Shown one piece after another: positions 41,333 to 52,474 of a DNA stretch of 64,000 nt. A model generated the notes under the pieces. The model was not told the DNA's origin and made no database searches. It saw only the letters and a list, made by a program, of their open reading frames with translations. Positions within the stretch are counted from its first letter, which is position 1; each line of letters begins with the position of its first letter. Source of the DNA: Sorex araneus (Eukaryota; Chordata; Mammalia; Eulipotyphla; Soricidae). The translations under genes were made by a program, and so were the position numbers. The DNA is taken from the NCBI RefSeq assembly GCF_027595985.1, contig NC_073305.1, positions 116,344,114 to 116,408,113 on the forward strand, written 5' to 3'.

Positions 41333-42689
41333 CCAAGTTGTTCTGGAAAGAATAGAAGGAAACAGACATTTATAAACTTCAGAAGGAGAGGTAAGTGGAT
41401 ACAGCCTTTCAGAACCTCTAACCCATAAACAGGTCATCTCAAATAAAAACTTGGGCTCTACATGTGTTCACAAAAATGTTTATTGTTGAAACGTCTATAA
41501 GGTGGGGAAAAAGTGGGAACAACTGGAAAGCCAGTTGGTAGGTGATAGCTGAGTGCACTGTGCATTCTGGGAGCTGTGGATATTAAAGAAGCTTGTGTTA
41601 GTCCAATGTGACCAACCCAGAGACAGGGGCACGCCTGAAGCGCTGCACAGAAAAAAGCAAGTTGCTGAGTAATTATATGGTAAATGCTATGAAAATACAA
41701 CCCAACCACCCACAGATGTGAAGAGATGTTTGTGGAGTGTTGTGGAAATAGAGATTGGATAATTTTTTTTTAAAGAGAGTTGATTTTAAAAAGTGGATTG
41801 TTGGTAAAGGGCAATAGTGTGCTAATTTAAGCTTTCTTCAAAGCCAGGCAATAGCTAAAGGGGAGGGTGAAATCAGTGCTGATCACACGCAAGAGATAAC
41901 AGGGTATAACTAGATCATCTCACAGAAGACAATTATGCTACCACACTGTCTTTGGGTGGAACAGTCTGGCTCCGTGCAGAGGAGAGAGAAAGGAAATCGC
42001 GACTGTCACTCTGAAGACACTGGCTGGTGGCTGGCTGGGAATTGGGAACTGTCTCTTGGGTTTCTGACTCGAACGTCTCCTTGGGATCCATTTGGACGAG
42101 AAACTGCCAAGACCTTATGCAGGGATACATCAGGGCAAAAGCAGCCCAAGAGATTTTTTTTTTTCTGGATCAGCAAGTTATGATGCTCACTGTGAAGAAT
42201 TTCTCTCCGCATTATCATGGGGGCCAATATACTTCCACCACAGTCAAAGGAACTTCTGAAATCAACCTATTGACTCACAGAGAGACCGAGATGCTGACTC
42301 CTGACAGTGTTCTCGGAAAACCGAGTCTCCTCTACTCTGGGAAAATGGAACTGTCAAACTGGGAAAAACCTAGGTTTGACTTTCACAATCCTGTCCCCAC
42401 TGCACCACCGAAAGGGACTAAGAGTCTCCCTGAAACTACACAGGTGCAGTGCAGACGTTACTAAGCTTATCTGCTCTCTACTGTCCCCTTACTCAGAAAA
42501 AAGAAAAGTCACACAGTTCCCTGGAAGTCTACCTTCTATAGGCAGACAAAGAGAAAGTGTCCCAGAAATTACTATTGCACCAGAGCCCTCCAGGGGGTGC
42601 TCCTGCCCACTTTGAGGAACACTGGCACTGTGGAACTTTATTCAGTGTCCTCGTTTTTCATTATTTACAAATGCAAACATAATTTTTTG
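41333..42689. other. unique intron sequence
   Basis: About 1.36 kb with no SINE or L1, the longest clean stretch in this intron. No protein family was recognised in its open frames. Confidence 0.45.
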
Positions 42690-43108
42690 GGGTTGTTTTT
42701 TGGGGCCACACTGATGGTGCTCAGGGTTCACTCCTGGCTTTGCACTCAGAATTCACCCTGGGTGGTGCTTGGGGAACCAGATGGTGGATCGAACAGGGGT
42801 TGGCTGAGTCCAACGCACAGTCTGCACTGTAGCACTGTTGTCCTGTTGTTCATCAATTTGCTCGAGCGAGCATCAGTAACATCTCCATTGTGAGACTTGT
42901 TGTTACTGTTTTTGGCATATTGACTACGCCACAGGTAGCTTGCCAGGCTCTGCCTTGTGGGTGAGAGGCTCTTGGTAGCTTGCTGGGCTTTCTGAGAGGG
43001 ATGGAGGAATCGAACCTGGGTCGGCTGCGTGCAAGGCAAATGCCCTACCCAATGTGCTATTGCTCTAGTCCAGTGCCTGTGCTTTAAATACCATTCTATC
43101 TTTCCAAC
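42690..43108 (-). mobile_element. old SINE-A split by SINE-B
   Basis: Pieces at 42690-42825 (GGGGCCACACTGATGGTGC ... GGCTGAGTCC) and 43071-43108 (CTATCTTTCCAACCC) flank a SINE-B. Confidence 0.65.
42826..43070 (-). mobile_element. SINE-B, complete, nested
   Basis: GCACTGTAGCACTGTTGTCC to TATTGCTCTAGTCC. All body blocks are present. Confidence 0.92.
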
Positions 43109-43146
43109 CCAGTTATTTATTTATTTCTTTACAAAGTAGAAATAGG

Positions 43147-43250
43147 GATGGGGCTGGAGACACAGTATAGCAGATAAAGCTCTGGCCTTGCACAAGTCTG
43201 ACCCGATTCAATCCCTGGCATCCTATATGGTTCCCTGAGCCTGCCACGAG
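43147..43250 (+). mobile_element. SINE-A, 3' truncated
   Basis: GGGGCTGGAGACACAGTATAGC to GGTTCCCTGAGCC. Confidence 0.78.
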
Positions 43251-43686
43251 CCCTACTAATGACAATTTTAGAGGTCGAAAAAACTGTTCCTTTTAAGCAG
43301 CTCATTTAGAACTAAGACATTCTTAGGCATTTACGTGATTTCACCTGGATAGAGGTGACACATGGGATGTTACTGATGAGACTCTGTTCTGAAAAGTGAC
43401 CCTAAGCATTCTTGTGGCACTCAGGACCAAAGGATACTTCTCTGAAACTGCTGTGGAAACAGCACCCCACGAGCTTAAAGGTGCAGCACCGCATTTTCTC
43501 CTAAGATGGAGAGAAAAACAAACTCAGTCTCGTTCCTCCTCCTCCAGCCGCACAAACCCTTGGCAAGAGTCTCCACATGTGTTATACTGACAGGGGCTTT
43601 GGCTTTTGCACCGGTGCCGCTGCGTGAAACTCCATGGGAGAAAAACCCACACAAGCTCTGATGAGTGGGACAGACAGCAGTGAGGC
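43251..43686. other. no recognisable feature
   Basis: Unique intron sequence ahead of an L1 insertion. Confidence 0.4.
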
Positions 43687-43700
43687 AAGAGAGGGCACAG

Positions 43701-44361
43701 CCAAAAACAGATGACTGGTTAAAGAAACTCTGGTATATCTACACAATGGAATACTACTTAGCTGTCAGAAAACATGAAGTCATGAAATTTGCATATAAGT
43801 GGATCAACATGGAAAGTATCATGCTGAGTGAAATGAGTCAGAAAGAAAGAGACAGACATAGAAAGATTGTACTCATATGTGGAATATAAAGTAGCTGAGA
43901 GGTACAAGCTTACAATGATGCAATTTCTGGCAGATATTTCTCTGGACTTAGTTACTAAAGTACTAAAATACAGAAATCCAAACCCGTGTGGCTGCTAGTG
44001 TGGCCTCTCAACCTCATATCTCTTCATTCTCAGCAATGGAAAACAAATTATCAAATGCTTTCTTTTCAGCAGGTTGACTTTAGGGGGGAGAAACTCCAAA
44101 TCAATAATAGTGAGTTTTTTGTTGAAATATTGAATGTAACCAAAGTAAAGTGAGAGTAAAGTGAAATTTACCAGTTACACATGCGGAGTGGGGGCTGGGG
44201 AGGTGGGGGGGAGGAGGGAGGTATACTGTGATTCTTGGTGGTGGAATATGTGCACTGGTGAAGGGATGGGTGTTCGAGCATTGTATAACTGAGACTTAAA
44301 TCTGAAAGCTTTGTAACTTTCTTTCCACATAGTGATTCAATAAAAGAATAAATTAAAAAAA
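43701..44361 (+). mobile_element. LINE-1, 661 bp, 5' truncated, 14 bp TSD
   Basis: AAGAGAGGGCACAG is repeated exactly at 43687-43700 and 44362-44375. It encodes the last ~60 residues of ORF2p (TDDWLKKLWYIYTMEYY ... IVLICGI, stop near 43889) in one open frame, then the 3'UTR with GGGATGGGTGTTCGAGC and AATAAAAGAATAAA before the A-tail. Same subfamily as the copy at 37522. Confidence 0.95.
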
Positions 44362-44397
44362 AAGAGAGGGCACAGACTGCCACTGCTGTGCACTGGA

Positions 44398-44570
44398 GTG
44401 GCAGGACAGGGGAGAGAATGTTTGTCTTGCACGAAGTTGACTGGGGGTCACTCCCATCACCACATATGGTCCCCCAGATCTGCCAGGAGTGACCCTGAGC
44501 ACAGAGCCCAGAGTAAGCGGCACAGAGCACAACCAAGTGTGGCCCCCCCAAACCAAACCAAGAAAAAAAC
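44398..44570 (+). mobile_element. SINE-A, old
   Basis: GTGGCAGGACAGGGGAGAG to AAGTGTGGCCCCCCC. Confidence 0.75.
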
Positions 44571-44574
44571 CAAA

Positions 44575-45146
44575 CCCCAAACAGACCAGGCCGTTGGCAT
44601 AAACATAAATCCTCTCGTGTCTGAAACGCAGATGTAACTATAGGCTGGGAGCCTAGCAGCCCTCCCCTCCGATCTGAGGTGTTACGGTACATCTGCTGGA
44701 AATGGTCCCCACGTCCTTAACCATTTCCTGCAGCTAAAGGAAATGCTTCCAGGTGTCTTCCTGTCCTTCCTGCACTGTGCCAGGCAGCAGCAGAGACGCA
44801 GGAATCAGGTTTGCGAGCAAAGCCTAACCCTCGGGCATTTCTGCGGCTGTCATGGGGCAGGGAGCTTTGGAAGCCATGGCTGGAACATGCCAGGACAAGG
44901 ACCTCATGTGCTTCTTGCCAATTTCACAGAGGCCGACTAAGCCACATGTGGCCCTGTGAAAAGTCACCGAGTGCCACTTCTGCCATCTGGTTGGGCCAGA
45001 GCACACTGCTGCTTAGCCTGAGGTTAATGCCCAGGCATGGTGAGGTGCAGGAAGGCCTAAGGAGGCTCCAGGCCTCATTTTTGCCTGCACTTTTTCCTTA
45101 GCAGCAGCTCTGAGGAGCCACTCAACTCCCGGCCCACATCCTCCTG
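44575..45146. other. unique intron sequence
   Basis: No repeat recognised; moderate GC. Confidence 0.4.
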
Positions 45147-45325
45147 TTTTTTTTTTTTTTTCCCTTTTGGGTCACACCCGGCGATGCACAAGGGTCACTC
45201 CTGGCTCTGCACTCAGGAATTACCCCTGGCAGGGCTCAAGGGATCATATGGGATGCTGCGAATCGTAACCGGGTCAGCCTCGTGCAAGGCAAACGCCCTA
45301 CCCGCAGTGCTATGGCTCCAAACCT
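45147..45325 (-). mobile_element. SINE-A, complete
   Basis: GGGTCACACCCGGCGATGC to GCTATGGCTCCAAACC. Confidence 0.9.
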
Positions 45326-45690
45326 ACCCCCGGCTCTTGAGGCAGCCTTTACACACCAGACAGGGCTGTCTTGGAGGGAATATTTATCTACGAAGCTCTT
45401 TGCTTTTGGGGTGAACAGAGACCGTTACTCAAACCCACTCTGCTTCAAAGTACCTTCTTGCCATCCTGGAGAGAGACACCACACAGTGACAGGTGCCTGG
45501 TGCTGGTGCTTCTGCACAGACCCTGTGACCAGCACGGTTAAGCTGTCTGTCACCAGCATGGGGATGGACATGGGATGGCCCTCTGGGCCTTTCCTTGACG
45601 AGTGGAATGTCAGGGTGCTGGGAAAGTACCTTTTTAAAATTTTTTTGGTGTGGATCTCTCTGATTTCAATCACTTTTGCAAGTGAATCAG
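45326..45690. other. unique intron sequence
   Basis: No feature recognised. Confidence 0.4.
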
Positions 45691-45704
45691 TATTTTTCTT
45701 TTTC

Positions 45705-45867
45705 TCTTTTTGGGTCACACCCGGAGATGCACAGGGGCTACTCTGGCTTATGCACTCAGGAATTACTCCCGGCAGTGCTCGAGGGACTATATGGGATGCT
45801 GGGAATCGAACCCAGGTCGGCTGCATGCAAGGCAAATGTCCTACCCACTGTGCTATTGCTCTAGCCC
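45705..45867 (-). mobile_element. SINE-A with worn TSD
   Basis: GGGTCACACCCGGAGATGC to TGCTCTAGCCC. Flanks TCAGTATTTTTCTTT and TCGGTACTTTTCTTT. Confidence 0.92.
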
Positions 45868-46077
45868 TCGGTACTTTTCTTTACCTTGACAGGGTGAGAA
45901 GCAGGGATGAGGGTGACGGGGTGGCACTTTTTCAAAGCAGATGGACAAGTATGGGAGGAAGTGGCGGGGGTGGGTTTAAAGTCCTGGTAGGAATCTGCCA
46001 TAGGCTGGACTTACCGCCTCTGCCCATGAGGCAGTGCTTGCTAGATCAGCAATTGCACAAAAGTGGTTACTTTTATT

Positions 46078-46260
46078 TTATTTTAAATATTTTATTGGGG
46101 GGAGTGTTTGTGCCATACCAGGCTGTGCTCAGGGCACACTCTAGGCTCTGCACTCAGGGATCACACCTGGAGGTGATCCCAGAGGACCATTTGGGGTGCT
46201 GGGGATTGAACACACGTTGGTTGTATGCAAAGCAAGCGCTGTACTAGCTCTCCAGCCACC
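46078..46260 (-). mobile_element. SINE-A, old
   Basis: TTGTGCCATACCAGGCTGTGC to AGCTCTCCAGCCACC. 184 bp from the large exon. Confidence 0.78.
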
Positions 46261-46443
46261 AGAGAACCCTGACCCCCGCTCCCCTGATCCCCATACGGCT
46301 GGGAAAACAGCTCCTTCGTGGTCACCCTAAGTCTTGGCATATGAGAACAATCTAGAAGGTGTGGGGGTGGGAGGGGTGGGAACAGTCCAGACAGAGGACT
46401 GAGTGGGTGGGTCACACGGCTTGAATCGATGTGGGTTCCCTAC

Positions 46444-48081
46444 CTCCTGGCCCCTGTCCTGCACAGGACACGACTCACTGTCTGCTTCCGAGAACGATCC
46501 GGATTCGTCGCTGGAGTTGGTTCCATAGGATTGCTCACATTTGATCTGGGGTCGCACTTGGTTGTACATTCCATCTGCCATCAGGCCTGGCTCCGGGTGT
46601 TCCGTGGCAAGGAATCGGGCTCCCTGGGAACAGGGCGAGGAGGAGAACTCACAGAGGGGCAGGCTGCAGGGGGAGCCCCCGCTGCCGTCCTCCGCGTAGG
46701 AGTAGGAGGAGCAGGAGCTGGAAGTCCGGGTCCGGGTCTCCAGCGGGGGTGAGCGCGGGCAGACTTTGATGGGCACCGGGCAGCTCGTGTTGGGGCGCAT
46801 TCTCCCTGGCAAGTGGTCGGCCATGAGCCCACCGTGGGAATAGGCCTGGGAGCTGGGGAGGGACTGGCCAGCCCCCACCCATAGGCCCTTTGGCACCGGC
46901 TCGGAGAGCTCTTTGTCCAAGCTGCCCACCCCGGGGTAGGAGTGGATGGCGGTGCTCACTTGGTCGCACGTGCTGGAGGAGAAGATGACGCTCCGCCGGT
47001 CCAGCTCTCCTTCCTGCTTACAGAGCGCCTCCAAGCCCGGCCCCTTGAGGGGCGACCCCAGGGAGAAGTTGGACAAGTCCTTCTGGCCCAGGTGGGGCTG
47101 CCCGTAAGTCCCCGGGAAAGGGGCGTAGTCAGTTTTAAGGTCACCCTGAGAGATCCCCTTGTCGAAAGGGCACGCTGAGCTCCTGGCAAAGTGCTGCGGG
47201 GGCGTGTTGGTGCTGGGCAGCCCCGGCAACTCCACGCCTTTTGCGATGCTGAACAAAGACCTCAGACAGGAGGACGAGGAGGACTCGCTCCGGGCTCTCT
47301 CCAGGCCACCGGGCCCAGCTGGGGGCACCGCGACGGGTGCGGGGCTGGGCTGTTTCTGGTCCATGTCCACGTCCCCCGCCCGGTCCTTGACGTCCGGCTC
47401 GTCTCCCGACAGGCAGAGCGTGATGCTCTCCTCTTCGTTCTCTTCGCTGGGCGGCTCGCTTTTAATCTGCCCCACAGCGAGCCTGGACTTGACGCCACCA
47501 CCACCGCCACCGCCACCGCCGCTGCCCCCACCGCTGCTAGAGTTCTCTTCACTGAATGTGCTTGCAAAGCCTGAGGTACTGTGTGATGAAGCATTGTAGA
47601 CATTCTTGGTACATGCAAGCTGGTATTTCTTGTATCGGGGGTACTGGGTCAAGGCGTCCTTCTCAGAGCTCTCCTTGGCATCGGCGGGCACGTCGGCCTC
47701 GGGCAGCAAAGCTTCCTCCTTCTCGGCCGCTGGGAGGGTGGTGGCCTCAAAGCGGATGGGGTCTGGAAGCATCTGGTCCCCGGAGCAAGTCATCTTGGCG
47801 GCTTCCGACTCCATCGTCTCCTCCTCCTCGTCCTCCTCCTCTCCGGCCGAGTTCTCATGGTCCTCGTGCGGGCGCTGGCACGCGGCATCCTTGCGGCAGA
47901 CGAACAGGCCATCCTCGCTGTTCAGCAGCTGGGTCTGCAGGAAGCTGAAGCAGGAGTCCTCCAGGTTGTGCATGCGCAGGAACTCGGCACAGCGGATGAC
48001 CTCCCGGATGTTCTCTCTGCTGAGTAACAGCTTGGCGGTGTAGGCAAACTGCAACAGCGGCCCAAAGCCCCTGGCTGTGAC
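46444..48081 (-). CDS. BACH2: BACH2 large exon (BTB end, regulatory region)
   Basis: 546 codons, phase 0 at both ends. Acceptor TCTCTGTCTCGTTGCAG, start V-T-A-R-G-F-G; end GQE followed by GTAGGG. Residues 1-52 finish the BTB/POZ dimerisation domain (FAYTAKLLLSRENIREV). Next come an acidic stretch (GEEEDEEEETME), a serine-rich region and a basic-serine patch (ETRTRTSSSCSSYSY). Four Cys-Pro motifs (ACPFD, SCPVP, VCPRS, SCPVQ) plus the one in the last exon make the full set of five heme-response motifs known for BACH2. IKSEPP resembles a sumoylation site. BACH2 represses PRDM1 and other MARE-controlled genes in B and T cells and moves between nucleus and cytoplasm. A Gly-rich insert at residues 184-196 is not in the human protein as I recall it. 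No stops or frameshifts are present. Confidence 0.98.
47494..47532 (-). repeat. BACH2: polyglycine codon tract in BACH2 (GGG-S-GGGGGGGGG)
   Basis: Twelve glycines broken by one serine, encoded by alternating GGT/GGC codons with one GGG. It lies between the conserved STSGFASTF segment and GQIKSEPP. In-frame length variation of this kind typically arises by replication slippage. Confidence 0.93.
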
Positions 48082-48452
48082 CTGCAACGAGACAGAGAGA
48101 TCGCCCGTGTTACCATGGATGTGCGGCTCAGCCCAGAAGCGCTCGGCGGTAGAGGAGAGATAACCAGATGGGGCCAATGTCCCCGGAGGCAGACTGCAAA
48201 GGGGCAGTTCATCTTGTGCCGGGTCAAGCGTTCTCAATAATTAGTGCCTGTTTCCTGCATACCGCCTCTGCCTGTACTTTGTCAACGCACACTGAATTGG
48301 AAATCGCTGGGGCCAAGTGGCTAAACAATATGACAACAGGTTCGGTGTTTACACTAATGAAAAAGCCGAGCAAAAATGCATGCTACCAATGGGAAGCCTA
48401 TGAACTTCCCTTCCAATCAGTTCTGTTGAGAGGCATTCTGTGGACACCTCGT

Positions 48453-48617
48453 TTTTTTTTTTTTTCTCTTTGGGTCACACCCAGTGTCACTCCTGGCTCT
48501 GCACTCAGGAATTACCCCTGGCCATGCTCAGGGGACCACATAGGATGCTGGGAATTGAACCCGGGTCGGCCGCGTGCAAGACAAACGCCCTACCCACTGT
48601 GCTATCACTTCAGCCCC
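48453..48617 (-). mobile_element. SINE-A with short internal deletion
   Basis: GGGTCACACCCAGTGTCACTCC lacks the GATGCACAGGGGTTA segment. Flanks TCTGTGGACACCTCGT and TCTACAGACACCTCTT are a worn TSD. Confidence 0.92.
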
Positions 48618-48633
48618 TCTACAGACACCTCTT

Positions 48634-49410
48634 GCAGCCTACCACAGTCAGAGAAAGTACTCTAGTCTTCTGGTCGACCATGATTCTGGCAGTCAGGTTC
48701 AGTGAAACACCAGCGCTCTGCAGGGTTTCAAACTGATTTTTCTTTTTGCCTTCCCCACCTGCAAGGCTAAGAGAGCCATTAAAAACAACTCCTCGTCTTG
48801 CTTATTCCTTATGATTTGAGTTGGGACTTCTTCACTCAGCTTGTCATACCTGATTTTACAATGATGGCAATCAAAAGCAATGTTCTCAACAAGAAATTAA
48901 GTCCTGGTCTATAAAGAATGGGGTTACAAAGCTAAACAAATTGGCTGCCACTTAAATGTAGTTGAGGCTGCACAGGACAGGGGCTATTCTTTCCCTAATT
49001 AATAGCAGCAGCTTCGCCAGGCAGCTGTCTACTTCCCTGGTAAATCTTCAAGGGCTCAGTCTACCGCCATGGGCAGCTCATCCTTTACATGCTACACAGG
49101 CTGAAATATGCTCTTTAGGCACAGCCTGTGCCTGCACAGTGACTTAAGGCAACCAGAGAGATGCCGCTGAGGACACTTGTACTTTTTCAGAGGGAAACCA
49201 CCGAACTTGCTGGTGCTCAGGACAAGCTCTTATTCCTTATGGGCATGGCCAGATGTTTTCTAACTCTTTTTCAAACGTTGCCTCCTCCCCTCCCCACTGA
49301 CACACACCACCCCCCTATCCATGCCCCCGCCTCCCCAAGAAAGGGAGAAGGTCAAGCAATGATGTGTGCAAATCAACAAAAGCAGCAATCACAGAGTTCT
49401 TGATAAAAGT
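48634..49410. other. repeat-free intron block
   Basis: About 780 bp close to the large exon, no repeat recognised. Candidate for conserved intronic sequence. Confidence 0.4.
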
Positions 49411-49420
49411 TACAGTAGCA

Positions 49421-49657
49421 CTGTAGCACTGTCCTCCGGTTGTTCATCAATTTGTTCGAGCGAGCACCAGTAACATCTCCATTGTGAGACTTGTTGTTAC
49501 TGTTTTTGGCATATGGAATACGCCACGGGTAGCTTTGCTGTGTGGGCGGGATACTCTTGGTAGCTTGTCGGGCTCTCCGAGAGGGATGGAGGAATCAAAC
49601 CCAGGTCGGCTGCGTGCAAGGCAAATGCCCCACCCGCTGTGCGATCTCTTCAGTCTG
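49421..49657 (-). mobile_element. SINE-B with 10 bp TSD
   Basis: TACAGTAGCA is repeated exactly at 49411-49420 and 49658-49667. GGTAGCTTTGCTGTGTGG shows a 10 bp deletion in the body. Confidence 0.93.
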
Positions 49658-49667
49658 TACAGTAGCA

Positions 49668-49976
49668 GTGATTTAAAAATATCTGTTGGGGAATAAGAGC
49701 ACCGCCAGATGAACTGGCAAGCGTTGGAGAGGGCTTCCACACATATTAAATTCATGGCAGCATGCAGAGCTGAGATGGTTGTGAGGACTGACATTCGCTG
49801 TTCAAGTTTCAGTGTGGCACCGACTCCTCTGGGAACCCTCTCCAAACCTCTTAGAAAGAATGACACCCCTGCCCAGCCCGGGAGCCCAAGCGAGGAGGTG
49901 GCCTGTGATCTCCAGCACAGCGCCCAGTTGACACTGCTGCATTCTTTCCAGGAAGGGTCATTTTTCTTGACTTTTC
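49668..49976. other. no recognisable feature
   Basis: Unique intron sequence. Confidence 0.4.
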
Positions 49977-50147
49977 TTGTTTCGTTTTTGGGCCACACCT
50001 GGCAATGCTCAGGAGTTACTCCTGGCTCTGTGCTCAGGAATTACTCCTGACAGTACTTGGGAGACCATATTAGGTGCCAGGGATCAAACCCAGGTCAGCT
50101 GTATGCAAGGCAAGTGCCCTACCCACTGTACTATCTCTCTGGCCTCA
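49977..50147 (-). mobile_element. SINE-A
   Basis: GGGCCACACCTGGCAATGC to TATCTCTCTGGCC. Confidence 0.86.
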
Positions 50148-50164
50148 GTTTTTTCTCGTAAATT

Positions 50165-50345
50165 AAAAAAATTTATTTTAGGCACTGTGGTTTCTAAGAC
50201 TTAATGATAAGGTTTCCTGCATAACACATTCCTGCACCATGTCTTCCCCAGCACTGTCCCATTCAGTGGGATAGCCCCTCCCCTTCCATATTCTACACCT
50301 CTCCCTGCCCCCCTTCCTTCATCCTCCTGGCCCCCTGTGCTAAGG
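50165..50345 (-). mobile_element. probable LINE-1 3'UTR, older subfamily
   Basis: GGCACTGTGGTTTCTAAGAC ... CACTGTCCCATTCAGTGGG follows the same order as 13985-14100. No coding part. Confidence 0.45.
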
Positions 50346-50452
50346 TAAGTTTCTTACTTCAGACCCATTATCAGTTTAAGAAGGGTAATTTCTTAGTGAT
50401 CTAACCAGAAGGGCTATCTAATTATTCACATTTTGGGAAATGCTTTAAATCT

Positions 50453-50624
50453 CCTTTTTTTTCCTTTTTGGGTCACGCCCAGTAATGCACAGGGGTTACT
50501 CCTGGCTCTGCACTCAGGAGTTACCCCTGGCGGTGCTCAGGGGACCATATGGGATGCTGGGAATAGAACCTGGGTTGGCCGTGTGCAAGGCAAACGCCCA
50601 CCCGCTGTGCTATCACTCCAGCCC
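50453..50624 (-). mobile_element. SINE-A, complete
   Basis: GGGTCACGCCCAGTAATGC to CACTCCAGCCCC. Near-consensus, one base missing in the A box. Confidence 0.92.
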
Positions 50625-51445
50625 CTATATCTCATTTTATAGTAAAAAAATGCTATCAGATAACAAATCCCAGAGATATTTGTTAAATACACTCACTTTC
50701 TCCCTCCCTCCCTCCTTCTCTCTCGTACACACACACAGCCATGGCTGACAGACTCCTCTCAGAGGTCTGTGAGGGCAAACTCACTCAACTCCCCTCTATT
50801 GCACTTAACTTTGAGACAGCACACGCCTTCAGAACCGAGGTGTCTCGTGCTCCTCCGTCACTCTACAGCTAACTGGGGTCTCTCACCTGGTGAGCACCCG
50901 ACGGAAGCCTGCAGTAAGCACTGTAAGTCTCACTGTGCCCCTGGCCCAGACCCCAGGGATGGAAGGGAGCCACGCCGTCTGCCTGGTGAGGGCTGTGCCT
51001 CGTTTTCTGGAGAAGGAATAGTGTGCACAGAGCAAACCAATCAACTAGTGCAAGGCAGACAGGAGTCCTTACTGGCCCTGTCGTCTAGGAATCGTCATAG
51101 GAAGGGATGGTCTGACCTACCCTTCTGTGTCCTACTCAGCTAACATGGTAATGAATTCAGCAAATGTGATATACCTATTCTCTGCTTTATGTTCTTTTCT
51201 CCCTGGGTTCCAGGGAGGGGACTCCAAACCACGGTGTACTTATGAATAGTTAGAAGAAATAGCAAGCATGTCACAAACCTATTTCTTCATTGTGACATGG
51301 ATTGGCCTTCACGAGAAATGGCAGGGTTCATGTAGAGCCGGTCCCTTGGTAAGATGACAATTGGCCAGCTCGGAGCACATCATACACCTCTGGGGTGCTG
51401 GCAGAGGTGCTCATCATCTAGCACACGGGGGAGATGCAGCTCAAC
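50625..51445. other. unique intron sequence
   Basis: About 0.8 kb with no repeat apart from short CT and CA runs near 50700-50740. Confidence 0.4.
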
Positions 51446-51460
51446 GTACAGATGCTTTTT

Positions 51461-51747
51461 TCTTCTGCTTTTTGGTCACACCCAGCGATGCACAGGGATT
51501 ACTCCTGACTTTGCACTCAGAAATTACTCCTGGAGTTGCTTGGGGGACCATATGCATTGCCAGGGACTGAATCCAGGTCAGTCACGTGCAAGGCAAACAC
51601 CCTACATGCACAGGGTTACTCCTGGCTCTGCACTCAGGAATTACCCCTGGCGCTGCTCAAGGGGCCATATGGCATGCTGGGAATCGAACCCGGGTCGGCC
51701 GCGTGCAAGGCAAACACCCTACCCGCTGTGCTATCGCTCCAGCCCCT
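51461..51747 (-). mobile_element. head-to-tail SINE-A dimer inside one TSD
   Basis: Two copies meet at 51602-51606 (ACCCTAC|ATGCACAGGG). The outer flanks GTACAGATGCTTTTT (51446-51460) and GTACAGATGTTTTT (51748-51761) are the only duplication. The tail-side copy lacks its head and the head-side copy lacks its tail. Confidence 0.88.
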
Positions 51748-51761
51748 GTACAGATGTTTTT

Positions 51762-52243
51762 ATGAGGTCTCTTCACCCTCTCATTCTCATCAACACTGGT
51801 TTTTCATTTCGAGACTGTTGGTCTCATCTGCCGACCACTGTCCTCCCCAGCGGCTGTTTCTAAAGAAAAGTTCTAAAGGAGCCACAGAAAGACAGAGGGG
51901 ATGGTTAAATCAGTCCTCCGTGCCACCATCTGTCCCTTGACTGTGAGGAACTGGAGCCAGCATCACTTGGGGACGAGCTGCATGCAGTTAGTGAGTGAAC
52001 TGGCCAAGAAAGCCAGCCGGCGGGGCCCACATTCCAAAGCAGAGTTCCCTGCTTTTGGGAGTAGGAGACACAATGATCTTGAAAGGACTGTCACTTGGTC
52101 ACAATACAGGCACAAGCAAAAAGGCTGTAAACTGTTATTTGAGTCCAAGAACAGAGGAAATATCACCATAAGATTAGCAGAGTTCAAAATTATCTTTTAC
52201 CTCAGTTTATTTATTGAGGTGAAGCTAGATAGGTTTTAATGGA
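51762..52243. other. unique intron sequence
   Basis: No element recognised. Confidence 0.4.
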
Positions 52244-52255
52244 AACTTATTTAGA

Positions 52256-52474
52256 GGGCCCGCGGGACAAGTTAGGGAAGGGAACACTAGGACAATGGTG
52301 GAGGGGAAAGTGCCTGCTGGAGAGGCAGGCTGGCGTAGGGAAAGGAAATGGGGGACACGGTGAAAGGGAAGTGGACACTGGTGAAGGGACTGGTGTTGGA
52401 ATATTGTGTGCCTGAAACTTAATAGTGAATAACTTTGCGACTCTGTAAGTCAAGATGATCTAACTGAAACAAAG
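52256..52474 (+). mobile_element. LINE-1 3' end, 219 bp, with 12 bp TSD
   Basis: AACTTATTTAGA is repeated exactly at 52244-52255 and 52475-52486. GACACTGGTGAAGGGACTGGTGTTGG and CTGAAACTTAATAGTGAATAAC match the L1 3'UTR wording, but the copy is clearly older than 37522 and 43701. Confidence 0.8.

Larger units (their letters stand above)
29143..46443 (-). other. BACH2: BACH2 intron between the large exon and the bZIP exon
   Basis: 17,301 bp. Donor GTAGGG at 46443 follows CAGGAG; the acceptor ends at 29143. Phase 0. It contains many SINE-A copies, several SINE-B sequences, three L1 sequences and long repeat-poor blocks. Confidence 0.93.

Noticed and set aside
46429..46443. Read-through of the BACH2 large exon past GQE into V-G-N-P-H
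   Set aside because: The frame stays open for about 39 codons, but GTAGGG is a proper donor and the next exon continues the known BACH2 sequence in phase.
47159..47599. Antisense open frames opposite the BACH2 large exon
   Set aside because: Shadow frames of a GC-rich conserved exon; no independent evidence of an antisense gene.
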